From assembly GCA_918807975.1 (NCBI GenBank), contig OU964923.1, forward strand, positions 8,246,001 through 8,310,000: a stretch of 64,000 nucleotides of DNA, in the 5' to 3' direction. Shown in pieces: positions 1 to 11,320 of this stretch. This DNA is from Aplidium turbinatum (taxonomy: Eukaryota > Chordata > Ascidiacea > Aplousobranchia > Polyclinidae). Numbering within the stretch: position 1 is the stretch's first letter; every line of letters begins with the position of its first letter. The notes beneath the pieces are model-generated. The model was not told where the DNA came from. It saw nothing but the letters and a program-made list of their open reading frames with translations, and ran no database searches. The translations under genes and the position numbers were made by a program.

Positions 1-140
1 AAGGACGCTGGTTCAACGCCGCTCAAGAGCATGCAGCTGTGTTTGCCTGAAGGTGGATGCGAAGATTAGCTTCCTTACCTTCCCGTCCACTTAATCTAAA
101 TCTTCAACCACCTGATGTAAGCCTGGATACGACAAACTTC
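1..140 (+). repeat. SINE family C, right part, cut by window start
   Basis: The segment carries a B-box-like GGTTCAACGCC followed by a body with GTCCACTTAATCTA and a terminal GCCTGGATACGACAAA. The same body occurs in reverse at 4217-4383 and truncated at 62568-62662. In the 4217 copy a tRNA-like head (GTCGCTGAATAGCCCAGTGG, minus strand) lies in front, so this is a tRNA-derived SINE whose head is outside the window here. Confidence 0.65.
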
Positions 141-2606
141 ACAATTGAGACCCAATGAAGAATACAAAACTATTTATTAACAAATTTTGCTCGTTAAAAT
201 TGATCTATCTGCATACGTTGAATCAATGTAAAAAGGCAGATGTTGCTGCATAAGCATTGTACGGTCCAATTTGTTGCGACTGCGGTTTTGTTTTTATGCT
301 AAATTGCTGGATTTCTGATTCGTTAAAATGATTATCAGTCTTGAACTGATGTGACTCTTCTGCTCTGACGTAGCCTTACTAATTTGTTCTCTTTCCGCCC
401 AAACCGAACTCAGTTTGAGTTCAAGCCATTTATCTCTTTCTAATGCTAACGAAACACCGTAAACTTGTTTGGAGCTGTGATAGCAATTCTTTGTAGCTTA
501 AGTTGTCAAGGAATTTTTTAAGTACCTCATCTCAAAATTATAATTTTTAAAATCTTTTTCAATTATAAATTGATAATTAAAAATTCGAAACAGTAGCCTA
601 TAGTTTTCGAAACATTTGCTGAACATGAGTTTAGTGCTGTATACATTTTGGGGATTTTATTTCTGATTAGATTAAGCTGAATTGATTTCTTATACAGTAC
701 GAAGTATTTTTTTCTTTATGAAAACATCTTGGTTAAGCCAAAGATTACTATCTATAGATAAACTGTTTGAATGGAAAAGCTGAGTAACCTTTAAGGAAAT
801 CCTCTAATTAACAATTAAAAAAATGCGTAGCTTTTTGTTTTGTAATAACAATGGCATTTTTAAATTTTGTTTTGTGTTTTTGATTCATCTGCATATATGG
901 TATTTCTAAACATATGACCAATAAAATATATACTAATAGTTTGAGTTCTTTAGTTGAGTGCAGCAAAAATCGGTAGTCACGGGCACGTGTTTCGATGGAT
1001 TCATTTGGAAAGTCGTGCAAGCCACCAATCTCCAATCAAATATCAAAGCTGATCTAAAGCTTTTTTCTTCAATGGCGTATAAACTTGTGATGCATTTGTT
1101 GCTTGACAAAAGAAAAGAACTAAAAACAGTGTTTAGGCTATATAATACTCTTCGTCGGTTTGTCCTGATGCAAATCTTGTCACGATCATTATATTGATGA
1201 TATTTCACAAACAAACGATGTGTATTTTGCCAGAAATTTAAGATAGGCTTACTTGAAAGCGAAACGTATCTGACTGATTTGATAGTAATTTTTCTCTTCC
1301 TTGTTAAATCATGCGCTCTAAAATTAATGTGAGGTGTAACTAAATTTACACGTGATTTATTTCACGAACATAACTGTGTAATTTCTCATATGTAATAAAA
1401 TGGATATGTTTTTACAGAGTAGTTTCCATAACACTGCATCGCTAGTTCAGTACACACTCAGTAAAAGATCCATGGCTATATATAAACTGAATTGTTTGTA
1501 GTATTCAAGTAATTTAAGAATAGTATACCCGTAGCTTGAATTCTCAGGTAAGGTGCCTATTACACATATGGAAACAAAGTCGGTTTGTTTTTTTGTTTTA
1601 TGAAATCGTTCACTTCACAGCCTCAAAAAGTTTGCTGAAATTAATTTTTGCAAACTTTAGTGAAGCGACGTAGACAAAACTGCTTGCAAGCCTAAAAGAA
1701 TAAATTTCAAATTCCATTTTAACGTTGAAAATTGTAAGCTTTGTATGGAAACACGTTTCTATTAATCTATTTCAAAGTCTAGCGTAACACGTGTCAATTC
1801 TTTTTCCATCACAAATCTTCTTAGAAAACTTACTGAAACAAAGCATTGTAGGCCCAACGCACGTGCTGTAGATTGTGGTTGTTAAAAATGCTCTTCAAAT
1901 AAATTACAGAAAACTGGACCATGCAGTGCAATACTACGAGGTCCATACAAAATTCCTTTTATGTTTGCATTTCCATGCTTAGTCTATTTTACTATCCCTG
2001 TCATAAAAATCCATATTGAATTATCGCCTGTGAACGTTGCATTGTAAAAATACCGGGTTTTGCTGGTTGCATTTGGGAGTTTAATTTTGCATCACCAAAA
2101 GAAAAAAAGAAAATAAGTGCATTATTTACATAGAAAAAAAACAGGTGTTTCCAAATTATTTATATGCTGGGTTTCAAAATACCATTTACCTGACAGTAAG
2201 CTGGCCTAATTTTATCAAATATAAATTAACATGGTCTCATGCAATTTTCAACCCTCCCCCATTAAAATTTTCTGCGTACGCCTCTGTACAAGACAGCTAT
2301 CGCAAGAGCAGCCTACTGGGAAAGTTTCGGAGTTCCCTGTGGGGTTATCCGCCGATATTTATATCTATTCGTACAATATGCTTGCAGTTTGAGTGTTGTA
2401 TGTATTGAAAAATCAACCTTCCTTCAATTTTTGATGTCACTGTGCATTTCCTAAATAGTTAAAACCGTCTTTATATCACTCTTGAACTTCAATTGAAATA
2501 GGCATAAAGGAACGCACTGGAAAAAATGTTAAGTGTGAACCATTGGCGGCATAGACCTATTTGGCTATTCCTTGTTAATGTTGATTACTCCATTTGTTTT
2601 AAAATC
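141..2606. other. Intergenic, AT-rich, no gene recognised
   Basis: About 2.5 kb of AT-rich sequence. The ORFs are short, overlap on both strands and match nothing I know. At 208-250 there is a degraded half copy of the short palindromic MITE family (GTTGAATCAATGTAAAAA followed by a GCTGC-like end). I see no promoter, RNA gene or conserved exon. Confidence 0.6.
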
Positions 2607-2910
2607 TTGATTGATTGATTGAATCTTTATCCTCGACTGGGAAAGCTTTTTTGAAAGCGTAATTCTGGCAGTTTCGCATACTTGTAGAGGCTTTGAACCA
2701 CTGACGCAGGCCCGGTCACCGAGATGACAAAGTGGAGTTTCCGATAATAATTGTTGAAGTGTTGTTGCCGGAGAATTATTCCATTCACAAGGTGCCGTTG
2801 AATCGAGAACAGTCCTTGAAATGCGTTGCTTTAGCGCACACCCCGAGAGTCGAACCAGCGCCGCTTGATCTTGAGTCAGGCGCCTCACGGCTGAGCTAAC
2901 GGAGCGGACT
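2607..2910 (-). repeat. tRNA-derived SINE, family A
   Basis: On the minus strand this runs from a tRNA-like head (AGCTCAGCCGTGAGGCGCC, then B box GGTTCGACTCTCG) through a body shared with the copies at 15231-15560 and 50466-50705, to a 3' tail of repeated AATC (ATTGATTGATTGA on the plus strand). The head-body-simple-tail order is that of a tRNA-derived SINE. The copy is somewhat diverged from the other two. The ORF across it is incidental. Confidence 0.85.
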
Positions 2911-3530
2911 TGTGGTAAATTTAGGCTATCCATAACGATGTAGCAAAGGTCGTTTAAGGCCAAGGTATCAGTACAAGAATAATGACATTATTTTACGAAA
3001 AGCATCTTTTGGCGATGTAAATTGAGAGTGATTAAGTTGAAATTTATGCTTTGATCAGCAATTTATTCGTTCGTTTGAGGTTACAACGCAGGGAGCTTGA
3101 CAATGACGTGACAAAGTTTCGTATTGCAAACTGCATTATTTACCTCAGCACTTTCAAAGTCACCAGAGTTTATTCCAATCCCAAGACGAAAGAAAGGTTG
3201 ATTTACCTGTTAACATTCGACTAAGTTTGCGAGCACATTTGAACTTAAAGCAGAAGACTATAGTCTAGATCTAGGCTACATAGGCATAATTTTTTACTGT
3301 TCAAATCACTTTGAAAGACTTTACAAAATTAGACAAAAATATCAAGCATGATGTTGTAATAAGCAAATAAACAAATTCTCAACCTCATTATCGATATGAA
3401 CCGTTATGAATCCAACAATAAAATCATTAGACTTTCGACACCTAACGATAAAACCATTTTTTTCGTTTGAGCACAAACATGTCAAAACCACACAAAATTT
3501 AACTTCGTTTGTCCCAAATGAAATTCTACT
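2911..3530. other. Intergenic, nothing recognised
   Basis: AT-rich sequence without a supported exon, RNA gene or repeat end. Confidence 0.5.
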
Positions 3531-3531
3531 A

Positions 3532-3730
3532 CCAGCTAAGTGGCCGAGTGGTTTTGCTTTCGGTGCTGGTAGATCTGAGATCGATTCCAGGTTGAGTCAA
3601 ACCAAAAACTTTAACCCTTTGAGGACCGTTGGTACATATGTGTACCAAGAACCAGGTACACATATGTACCAACTGTCCTCAAAGGGTTAAAAACAGTACC
3701 GATTGTGTTCTCTCTAGCATAACGCAGTGA
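3532..3730 (+). repeat. tRNA-derived SINE, family D, interrupted by a palindromic MITE
   Basis: The head reads AGCTAAGTGGCCGAGTGG with a B-box-like GATCGATTCCAGG, followed by GGTTGAGTCAAACC and, after the inserted MITE, AACAGTACCGATTGTGTT and GCATAACGCAG. The copy at 9411-9540 has the same order without the insertion, so the SINE was here first and the MITE at 3615-3686 came later. Confidence 0.75.
3611..3690. mobile_element. TTAA-flanked palindromic MITE (piggyBac-like target)
   Basis: A 72-bp near-perfect palindrome (3615-3686) whose arms read CCCTTTGAGGAC...GGTACATATGTGTACC and the inverse. It is bounded on both sides by TTAA (3611-3614 and 3687-3690). TTAA is the target duplicated by piggyBac-type transposases, so a non-autonomous piggyBac-like element is the best reading. 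It sits inside a SINE, and the related SINE at 9411-9540 shows the uninterrupted site. Confidence 0.75.
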
Positions 3731-4216
3731 GGATAAGTCGGGTGATATTGTGGTAACATCGTAGACCTGATATAAAATTTAAAATAAGCTCTATTGCTAA
3801 AAGACCTTAGCTGTTATAGAGCAACAATTAATAAATAAAACCATAACATTATTATTGTTATGAAACTCTACTGGTCTAGTCTAGTGAACACAGTCGTGGT
3901 CAAACCTGCTTTATGCTCGAACCGCATATCGCAAAATCTTGTCGCGTTAAAACCAAAAATACGAATTTATTTACTCACTATGAAAAATTTTGCAGTTAGA
4001 TATGCGACAACGACATTTTTCTTGGCAAAACTTTAATACACTCGAACTCTACAATGGTTAGAGTAATACTTTTTTTGGAAATGTATAAGAGCCCTTTTAT
4101 GAGGTAATTTTCAAGCAATGTTGTGTTTCTGAACCATGGTGCTGAACCATGGCTGTCAGGTAATCCGAGAGAATCTCGAACAGTACTCTACTAGTCTGAA
4201 TTAGGACATGCAATAA
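3731..4216. other. Intergenic, nothing recognised
   Basis: AT-rich DNA between two SINEs. No exon, RNA gene or element end supported. Confidence 0.5.
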
Positions 4217-4383
4217 AACATATCCTACGCCGGTTTTGAAGATCTAAATTAAGTGGACAGTTCGTGTCCACCTTCAGGCATTCCTTCAATTGTCTTTTTG
4301 AAGACACATCCACATGCTCTTGGGCGGTGTCGAACCAGCGTCCTTTCGAATAGCGAACCCACCACTGGGCTATTCAGCGACAT
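4217..4383 (-). repeat. tRNA-derived SINE, family C
   Basis: On the minus strand the tRNA-like head GTCGCTGAATAGCCCAGTGG is followed by GGACGCTGGTTCGACACCGC (B box) and a body ending near AGATCTTCAAAACCGGCG. It shares the GGACGCTGGTTC.. block and the AAGGTGGA..GTCCACTTAA part with 1-140 and 62568-62662. Confidence 0.75.
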
Positions 4384-4898
4384 AAAATTTAGACGAAGTT
4401 GTATCTGTCGCAAATTTGGAAAAATGTAGCAAAAAATCGATGCATTGCAAATTTGTAAGCGTTTGGTATGGAATATTTCGATGAACAGTTATTGGTTTGT
4501 CAAGTCACATGTAAAAAACTTTAGTAAATCATTTGAGTCCAACCAGCGATGTATGGAGATGAAGGTGCTTGTTTGCTTTTGAAGAATAGACATCATCTCC
4601 CCATTTATCAGTAAATTCACACAGCAAATCGCTGTTTTTCATATTGATTTTACGTCTGAATCAAAGTTGAAAAGCTGGTTTGAAAGCTAAACATAAATCC
4701 CTTTATTCACTGACAATAGCAACCATAAACCGCGATTACGTCACACTCACAAACGCTGTGATGGCGTGATTATCGGCAAACCAAGTTGATGCGAAGTCCA
4801 TCGACCTTCAGACAATGAAAGGTGTTTTCCAACTACTAAAAACACACTAAGATATACTTCCACGAGCTCAGCCTTTAATAAACTTAAGAACTCCTTTG

Positions 4899-5095
4899 CA
4901 GTGACGTGGCTAAAAAAAAAGCTTTTTAGGGCAAAAGCAAAACTGTTGGGGGGGAGCAAACTTCATTCAACATAAATTACACTGATATTAAATTATTGTA
5001 AAAGTATTAAAACATATTTTTTGGGAGGCAAGTTAAAATTCTAAGAGAGTGATTGCCTCTCAGAGCCCCCCCCCCCCCCAGTGACTATGTCCCTG
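4899..5095. mobile_element. Short hAT-like MITE with a poly-C tract
   Basis: The left end CAGTGACGTGGCTA and the right end (minus strand CAGGGACATAGTCACTGGGGG) resemble the CAGTGGCGTAGCCA-type ends of the better preserved element at 8198-8641, and the inside carries long G or C runs as there. The flanking octamers CTCCTTTG and CCTCATTG match at only 5 of 8 positions, so the target duplication is doubtful or old. Confidence 0.45.
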
Positions 5096-7192
5096 CCTCA
5101 TTGGGGTATTGAATTGACCGAAGAAGAAAGTAGTTATGGAAACGAATTCTCTGCATCAGATATGTCAACCTAATCGGTCAAAGTAAAAGACTTCATATTT
5201 ACAGTAGAAATTATAACAAAACCATCACTGTTTATTAATTTGTAGTTTGCCTCAGCCAGTAGGCTACTTATGCCAGTAGTTACTCATGCCAGAAGTTTAA
5301 ATCAATGTAAATGAGTCCAATGAAATAATCCCTATAAAAATCTCATCAGGCTTACTTGAATGAATGAACCACTCTATTTTTAGAACAAAAGATGACATGG
5401 TTTTGGCATGATATGCTTAAGTACAGTAAGTTATACCTGACCGGTACTGAATCAGTTTTCATAAAACTACGCCAAGTTTCGTCTGGTATACTGTGCCGAA
5501 ATTATTTATATAATACACCTTAGCCATGAATGCGCAAACATTTTTGTGATTGGAAAAAATTTCAACAAGATAAGACTGAGGCCAATGACCTTTTTTACAT
5601 AAATCATTGAAACGTGATGACGGTAACTCACGTACAGTAACAAGAATCAAAAAAGGTCTTACGTTACAAAACAAGCGACTTACCGCCACAACGGTTTGAA
5701 AAGTTTTAAAGATACACATAGGACTCAAGTGTTGTATAGTTGTCATGACAACAGATGTTGATTCTGCGTTGAATTCAATATCCAAATTTCAACAGGGGTT
5801 TTGTTACATAGAAACGCGGTAGCTCAACATTGATTCGACACAACGAAGAAATTGATAGCCCAATAATCCTCAGTTTGTACAGTTTCTTTTCACAAATATA
5901 GCCGAGTTGGAACAATACACGAGTAAATGATGTCAAACCTTTCTTTAGAAATAATTAAACATTTTTGAAAGGCCTTGTGTTAATCTATACTTGGGGCCAT
6001 CAACCTTTTTTGCATGTGGACCACTTTGGCTCTGTGGAAAGCTGTGACAGGCCGCACTAATACATTTTTCGATAGGTTGAGTTTTTTGTTAGAAAAGAAC
6101 AAATTTCATACCTAGCGCTACATGTTGCTAATATTTCTCTTAGCATACTGCAGCAAAAAAAAAAATAATCGTGCAACGCTACTGTCAGGCCAAAGTCTTT
6201 TAACAAAACTTTTGACTTCTTTAGTAATGCCTAATATGCAAGGGCGTCTGTATAGTTATAGCGAAGCGAGATTTTGTTGTTGAAGTTTTTGCAAAGAAGA
6301 TCAATGCTTACATTAAAATTTGTGACAGACATTTATGCAAATTCTTGTTCGTCAAACTTGATGCTTGCATGTTGATATATACGTGTATGCTGATGCCTTC
6401 CGTGGGTCGCCTATAGCGTTGTCGCGGCCGGTGGTGACTTCTGATCTAGACCAATGTGAATATACAAAGGTTTATTTGTCACCTCTTTCTTTGTCAATGC
6501 AACAGTATGAGATTCAAGCTTCTGAGCAAGACAACAGCTGTCTGGTAGTGCCAAAAAGTATTTGAACTAGTCTGTGTGATAAGTCAGTCAAATGGCAATG
6601 GCATTTACTATCTGGAATCCGTTACGTTATTAATTCAGGTTTGGTGGCCATGCCTACTGCCTAGCTATATTTATCGATGCATATACCGTAGAATTAGATC
6701 GTTTCATGCACGTCTTAAACCATTAAGGTTTTGCCACCTTTTCCTTTTTTTGGTTTTGCTACTGTACAGTATTTCTTTTCCACCATATCATTTTTTCTGC
6801 ATTCTGACAAAGAAAAATATTGAATTAAATTAAAAATTAAGGGTAATGCGTTTCAATTATAATTAACTTTGAAACAAAATGCTGATGTTCTATTGTGGTG
6901 CTATGAGGTCTGCACCACAAACCTGGTAAACTAACTTCACCGCTACGATATCCATCCTATCTATGGTAAAATTTTGGTCACACTCACGGTAGAGTTTTAT
7001 TGTTTGCGATAGGTGAAATCGTAAATGAATGATGCCGAGAAACACAATGCTCGTCATAATCTAGACTCTTTTTTATAACATGTCAGTCAAAAAGTTTGAA
7101 AATAAACCCTAAAACAATCACCAACAGTTTGACTAGTAAGTAGTGGTAAATTTCCATTGTATTAGTCAATCAGGCCATTGGTAAATAACCTA
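5096..7192. other. Intergenic, no gene recognised
   Basis: No exon could be supported. A 108-codon minus-strand ORF at 5459-5785 has no recognisable motif and no coding-like neighbours. Around 5993-6060 a string like CCATCAACCTTTTTTGC followed by GTGGACCACTTTGGC resembles the inner part of a hAT end, but no partner end was found. Confidence 0.5.
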
Positions 7193-7805
7193 TACCCAGG
7201 GCCATTGAGAGGATATTTTGGGCCATGTACCAATGAGATTCTGCCGCCCTAAATCAAGACAATTCTAAGAAAAGCCCACTACAATATATCAAATAAATAC
7301 GAGGTTGTTTCTTCAAGTTTCCCTGGCCCCTTGAAAAGGTTCTGGGGCCCGAAAATTATCCTAGGTCCGGGGTTAAAAATGCCCCTTGAACACCTTGTCA
7401 GCGCGCTACTACCTATACAATATATGCATTAGTAATTTTAGTTGCATGTAGCAGCAACGTGAAATAACACATAACACTACACCAAAAGCCGATCTATCTA
7501 TCGAGTGACATTGCTTCTGCCTATTAGTCAAACCGCTTCCGTTTGACATTTTAGTAGGTGTGACAAACACATGCACATAATACAGGTAGGCGGAGCCGTT
7601 GAGAGGATTACTTGGGTCTGGTACTAATAAAATCCTCATGCCAAAAATCAAAACATTTAAAGTAAAAGTAAAACGCATTGTACCGGACAAATACGCGGTG
7701 GTTACTTCAAGTTACCGGGTCCCTTGAAAGTATACGGGCCACCAATTGTAATATCATCTCGGCCGGGGTCTGAAAGTACCCTCTGAATCCCCCTGTCCAC
7801 GGTAG
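7193..7805. repeat. Two diverged direct copies of an unnamed repeat
   Basis: The blocks 7193-7397 and 7589-7805 share CCNTTGAGAGGATNNNTTGGG near their starts, a CTTCAAGTTNCC..CCCTTGAAA middle and a CCCTTGAACNCC / CTCTGAATCCCCCTGTC end. They are in the same orientation about 400 bp apart. I see no terminal repeats that would assign them to a family. The 93-codon ORF over the second copy is incidental. Confidence 0.5.
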
Positions 7806-8189
7806 GCTATTGCAGGTAGGCTAGGCTGTTGACACGGGTAAGTGAAATTGTTGTCTATTGCAAAAGGTTTTCATATTTGAAAGCACGCAATGAATAGCTT
7901 CGGCTTTAATTCGCGCCAGCAGTTGCTTGCATCAAAAAACATGTAGCCTACTATGTTCTTGTTTCTGATAAATAAACCATTGACTAATTAAAAACATCGC
8001 CTCTGTCTCTATTTATATTAAGAAAAAAAGCACTATCAAAACAGCAATCATCGTTAAATTTTGCGTCCGCTACTTCGCTATGAAAACATTCGATACAATT
8101 CCATCACAGCCATATACCGCCACAATAGTCAGCCTACAAGGTAGTCTGATAGTGCAGCGGAAGATGGAATAGTAGAAGCGAAAGAATAT

Positions 8190-8649
8190 AACCAGGCCAG
8201 TGGCGTAGCCAAGGGGGGGGGGGGGGGGGGGGGTGGGGGTTACAACCTCCCCTTTGGCACGCGTGTGACGTCACGATATTGAGAATGATGCTTTCAGTCT
8301 AAAAAAAAATTGCCTAATTTTAAACAAAATTGCATTAAAAGAGCAAGTTTTGCCAATACCAAACATTCAAACATCTCAGCCAGGAATTAGCAACAAGAAA
8401 ACACAGAGACGTAGCTTTTTTTCCGAAAAATGCCGAAGAAAACATGATCTTATCCTTTTGCTATGCTACCGGACAGCACCATTTTACAGGAATATTTGTA
8501 CCCACATTTTTGTTGGAAATGCTCTCAGAATGCATCAAATTCAAAGTAATTTTTCAAAATATTTTGGGGGAGCCCCCCCCAGACCCCCCGCCGTTGGGTG
8601 GTCAAAACCCCCCCCTTTCAAAATTCCTGGCTACGCTACTGAACCAGGC
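8190..8649. mobile_element. Non-autonomous hAT element with exact 8-bp target duplication
   Basis: The element 8198-8641 (444 bp) begins CAGTGGCGTAGCCAAGG and ends CCTGGCTACGCTACTG. Its terminal inverted repeats are therefore about 15 bp with a mismatch or two. It is flanked by a perfect 8-bp direct repeat AACCAGGC at 8190-8197 and 8642-8649. Eight-base duplications with CAG-type ends are the signature of the hAT superfamily. Long G and C runs lie just inside both ends. No transposase remains. The ORFs here are incidental. Confidence 0.88.
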
Positions 8650-9410
8650 TGTAGCCCACAATGCAGTCATCGAGCCAGTTGTTCTCTATTTTTGGTATGC
8701 TTCATCACTATAAGTGTCTCAATATATTTGTTTTTTTAATTATCAACAATGCTTTGAGTTACGGTAGGGATTTTGAGTAGGCCTATATTTTATGGTTATG
8801 ATTAGAAACATTTTTTTTGTTTTGCTAATTTCTTGTTTCAATGGAATTGTTTATCTGAAAAGCAGAAATAGGCTATGAAAGTAATCAACCAATCAATGGT
8901 TTATTTGTCAGAAACAAAAACGTAGTAAATGTTTGAAATATACAAGCCATGTTATATACACATTACAAAATGCAAAAGTTGCACATTTTCCCATAATGAC
9001 AGTGAGACAACGAGACAAAAATTGCCACCCTACAGAAATGACAATTTTGCCATTAAAAAAAATGTTTTAAAAAGACACAACGTTCCCGCGTTTCAAAATG
9101 CACACAAAAAATACATGTTTAAGAAATAACGTAAACAAAAAATTTCAAGAAACAAGCAGAGATTACTCAAGTTTCAGACTCTAAGTCTAAACCTTTTTAC
9201 TTGCTTATAAAACTGATTTCCATAACATAGGCTATCATTTACACTGAGCCAAATTAGAACGTTCTAAAACTGAATGAAATCATAAGGCAATGCTGAATGA
9301 GTGCGCTCAACAAAGTAAGCTAAAATGCTTCTTGAATCTGGTTTCTTATGCGATTGCGATGCGACTTCGAGATTTTGATAGAAAGAAGTTCTATTCAGCA
9401 ACACGTAAAA
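8650..9410. other. Intergenic, nothing recognised
   Basis: AT-rich sequence with short ORFs only. No supported exon or element end. Confidence 0.5.
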
Positions 9411-9540
9411 AGACCAGCTCAGTGACCGAGGGGATTTAGCCTTCGGTTCCACTGCTTGTAGGTCTGTGATCGATTCCAAGTCGGGTCAAACCGAAGACTT
9501 CAAAAACGGTACCGATTGTGTTTCTTTTTTGCATAACGCA
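9411..9540 (+). repeat. tRNA-derived SINE, family D, uninterrupted copy
   Basis: AGCTCAGTGACCGAGGGG, then B-box-like GATCGATTCCAAG and GTCGGGTCAAACCGAAGAC, then ACGGTACCGATTGTGTTTC and GCATAACGCA. It matches 3532-3730 collinearly but lacks the TTAA-flanked palindrome, which makes it a paralogous empty site. Confidence 0.75.
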
Positions 9541-10235
9541 CGTAAATAATAAATACCAACCGCAAAAATTTCCACTGTGATTGTGGGATTTGAACTAATT
9601 AGTTTAAGTGGTGAAAAAGTAAAATTTTGTCATAGCGTAGGCTACTCATACAATTTCTAGAATCTAGAAATCTATGCAAAAATAGCTTTAAATTCAATTC
9701 AAGTTTACTTTTCAATGCATGTGCAAACATATAAAGAACGGCAAACTAAACACGCAAATTTTGCACCAACAAAAGAAAAAGATGGCAAAACCAAAGGTTT
9801 AAAATATGCAAAAACATTCTTTGGACATCACTTTCTTTAACTTGCATGAAGTTATCTGGAAGAAGCAAACAAATGTATATAAAAATCTAAAAAGTACTGA
9901 GAATCACTGTCATTATCAGTCGGAAACCTATATGTTGTTGCTATTTGCTAAACCGTGGAGTATAAAATTGTGAAATGTCATAGCGTGCAAGTGCAACACT
10001 GCCACTATGTGTGGGGGTAGTGAGAACAACAATTGAAAATGGTTTGGGTGGAATGGAATGATAGGCATTTTATAAGTCTTTTGTTTCTTCCACATAGCAC
10101 CGCATATACTTGCCTAAACTTTATATTTTGTGCATTCCGACGTAGTGTTGAAAAGTAGAAATTCTTGGTAACGTTTCTTTTATTTGTAAAATTTCTGTTA
10201 TTTAAACATGTAGCTGTTTGAAATGTCCAGTCATG
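9541..10235. other. Intergenic, nothing recognised
   Basis: AT-rich sequence without supported features up to the hAT element. Confidence 0.5.
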
Positions 10236-11320
10236 TTTTAGCCTAGGGGTGTGCAACGTGCGGCCCGCGGGCCAAATGCGGCCCGCGAAGAAAAATTGTG
10301 CGGCCCGCAAAGATGTGCCAATTTTGAATTGTGTGCCGCCTGCGAAACGTGTTTATAATTTAGTTTAGTCTGGTACGTGTGAACGATTCATTGTGGAGTG
10401 GATTATTATAGATTCGCACCTTCTGTTAACCATTTTAGAAATCTTCCACCAGCCACCGCTAACCCATTTTGTTTAATTATTTGGAACGTAAAAATGTATG
10501 GTCACATAAAAGGCTTTATGAACAAATTACGACTTTAGAAAGCTCACATACAGATGGGAAATCTTTTCCACTTTCAAACTTTGAGAGACTATGGAATGCA
10601 TCCTGAGAAGAAAACTAAATTTGAAAAGTTGTTGTATGAATTTTTGGCTCGTTTCAAGGACTTTAAATCTCATGAATATTTGTTTGGTATATTTTCTTCG
10701 CCATTCGACACAGACATTGACAAAGCACCAGCTGATATCCAACTTGAACTGATTGATTTTCAAGAGAAAACGGATTTGAAAGCAAAGTATTTAGTAATGA
10801 AGCTTGGCGATTTTTACCGAAAACATCTCAACCAGGATGACTTTCCACATTTGAAAAAATCCATTGCTTCAAAAATGTCTCTTTTTTGGCTCAACGTATT
10901 TGTGCGAACATTTTTTTTCTAAAATGGGCGTCATGAAATCTCCCTATCGATCAGTTCCGACAGACAAACACTTGGAAAATGGACTTCGAATTGCGAGCAC
11001 TTCCATTAAAGTAAATTGGGAAAAAGCCACCAGGAAAAGAAACCAGCTGCAAACTTCTCACTGAACTAGTTTAAAGTGGGTGTGACAATAAATTTGATTA
11101 GCAGTTTTCTTCAGAAATTTATGCGTCTTCACTATTATATCTGCAAGGAGATAAGGTCCTCTAATAATGCCGTAAGAATAACATGAATAACAAAAAAACT
11201 ACTTTTTTGTGCCTGCAACTACTAGAAATCATATGTTAAATAAACGTGTGGCCCGCGGTTTCACCCAGTTATTTATATCTGGCCCTCCTGTAATAAAGGT
11301 TGCACACCCCTGTTTTAGCC
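10236..11320 (+). mobile_element. hAT transposon remnant, GTF2IRD2-like transposase, 8-bp target duplication
   Basis: The element 10244-11312 (1069 bp) has ends TAGGGGTGTGCAAC and, inverted, CAGGGGTGTGCAAC, and is flanked by a perfect duplication TTTTAGCC (10236-10243 and 11313-11320). Just inside both ends lie GCGGCCCGCGG-type words (10260-10300 and 11252-11262), probable subterminal motifs. It encodes the C-terminal end of a hAT transposase on the plus strand (separate entry). The rest of the transposase is missing, so this is an internally deleted copy. Confidence 0.92.
10554..11064 (+). pseudogene. hAT transposase C-terminal fragment
   Basis: Two overlapping frames (10554-10922 and 10864-11064) together cover the C-terminal part of a hAT transposase. 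The first has SSPFDTDIDKAPADIQLELI and the second GSTYLCEHFFSKMGVMKSPY, followed by ENGLRIAST. This resembles the hAT-derived C-terminal part of vertebrate GTF2IRD2 and the hAT dimerisation region (STxxCExxFSxM). The reading frame changes near 10875-10910, and no N-terminal BED finger or catalytic Asp region is present, so this copy cannot be a working transposase. Confidence 0.8.

Noticed and set aside
5459-5785. A 108-codon minus-strand ORF as a possible gene
   Set aside because: No recognisable motif, no flanking exons in phase and no composition difference from surrounding intergenic DNA.
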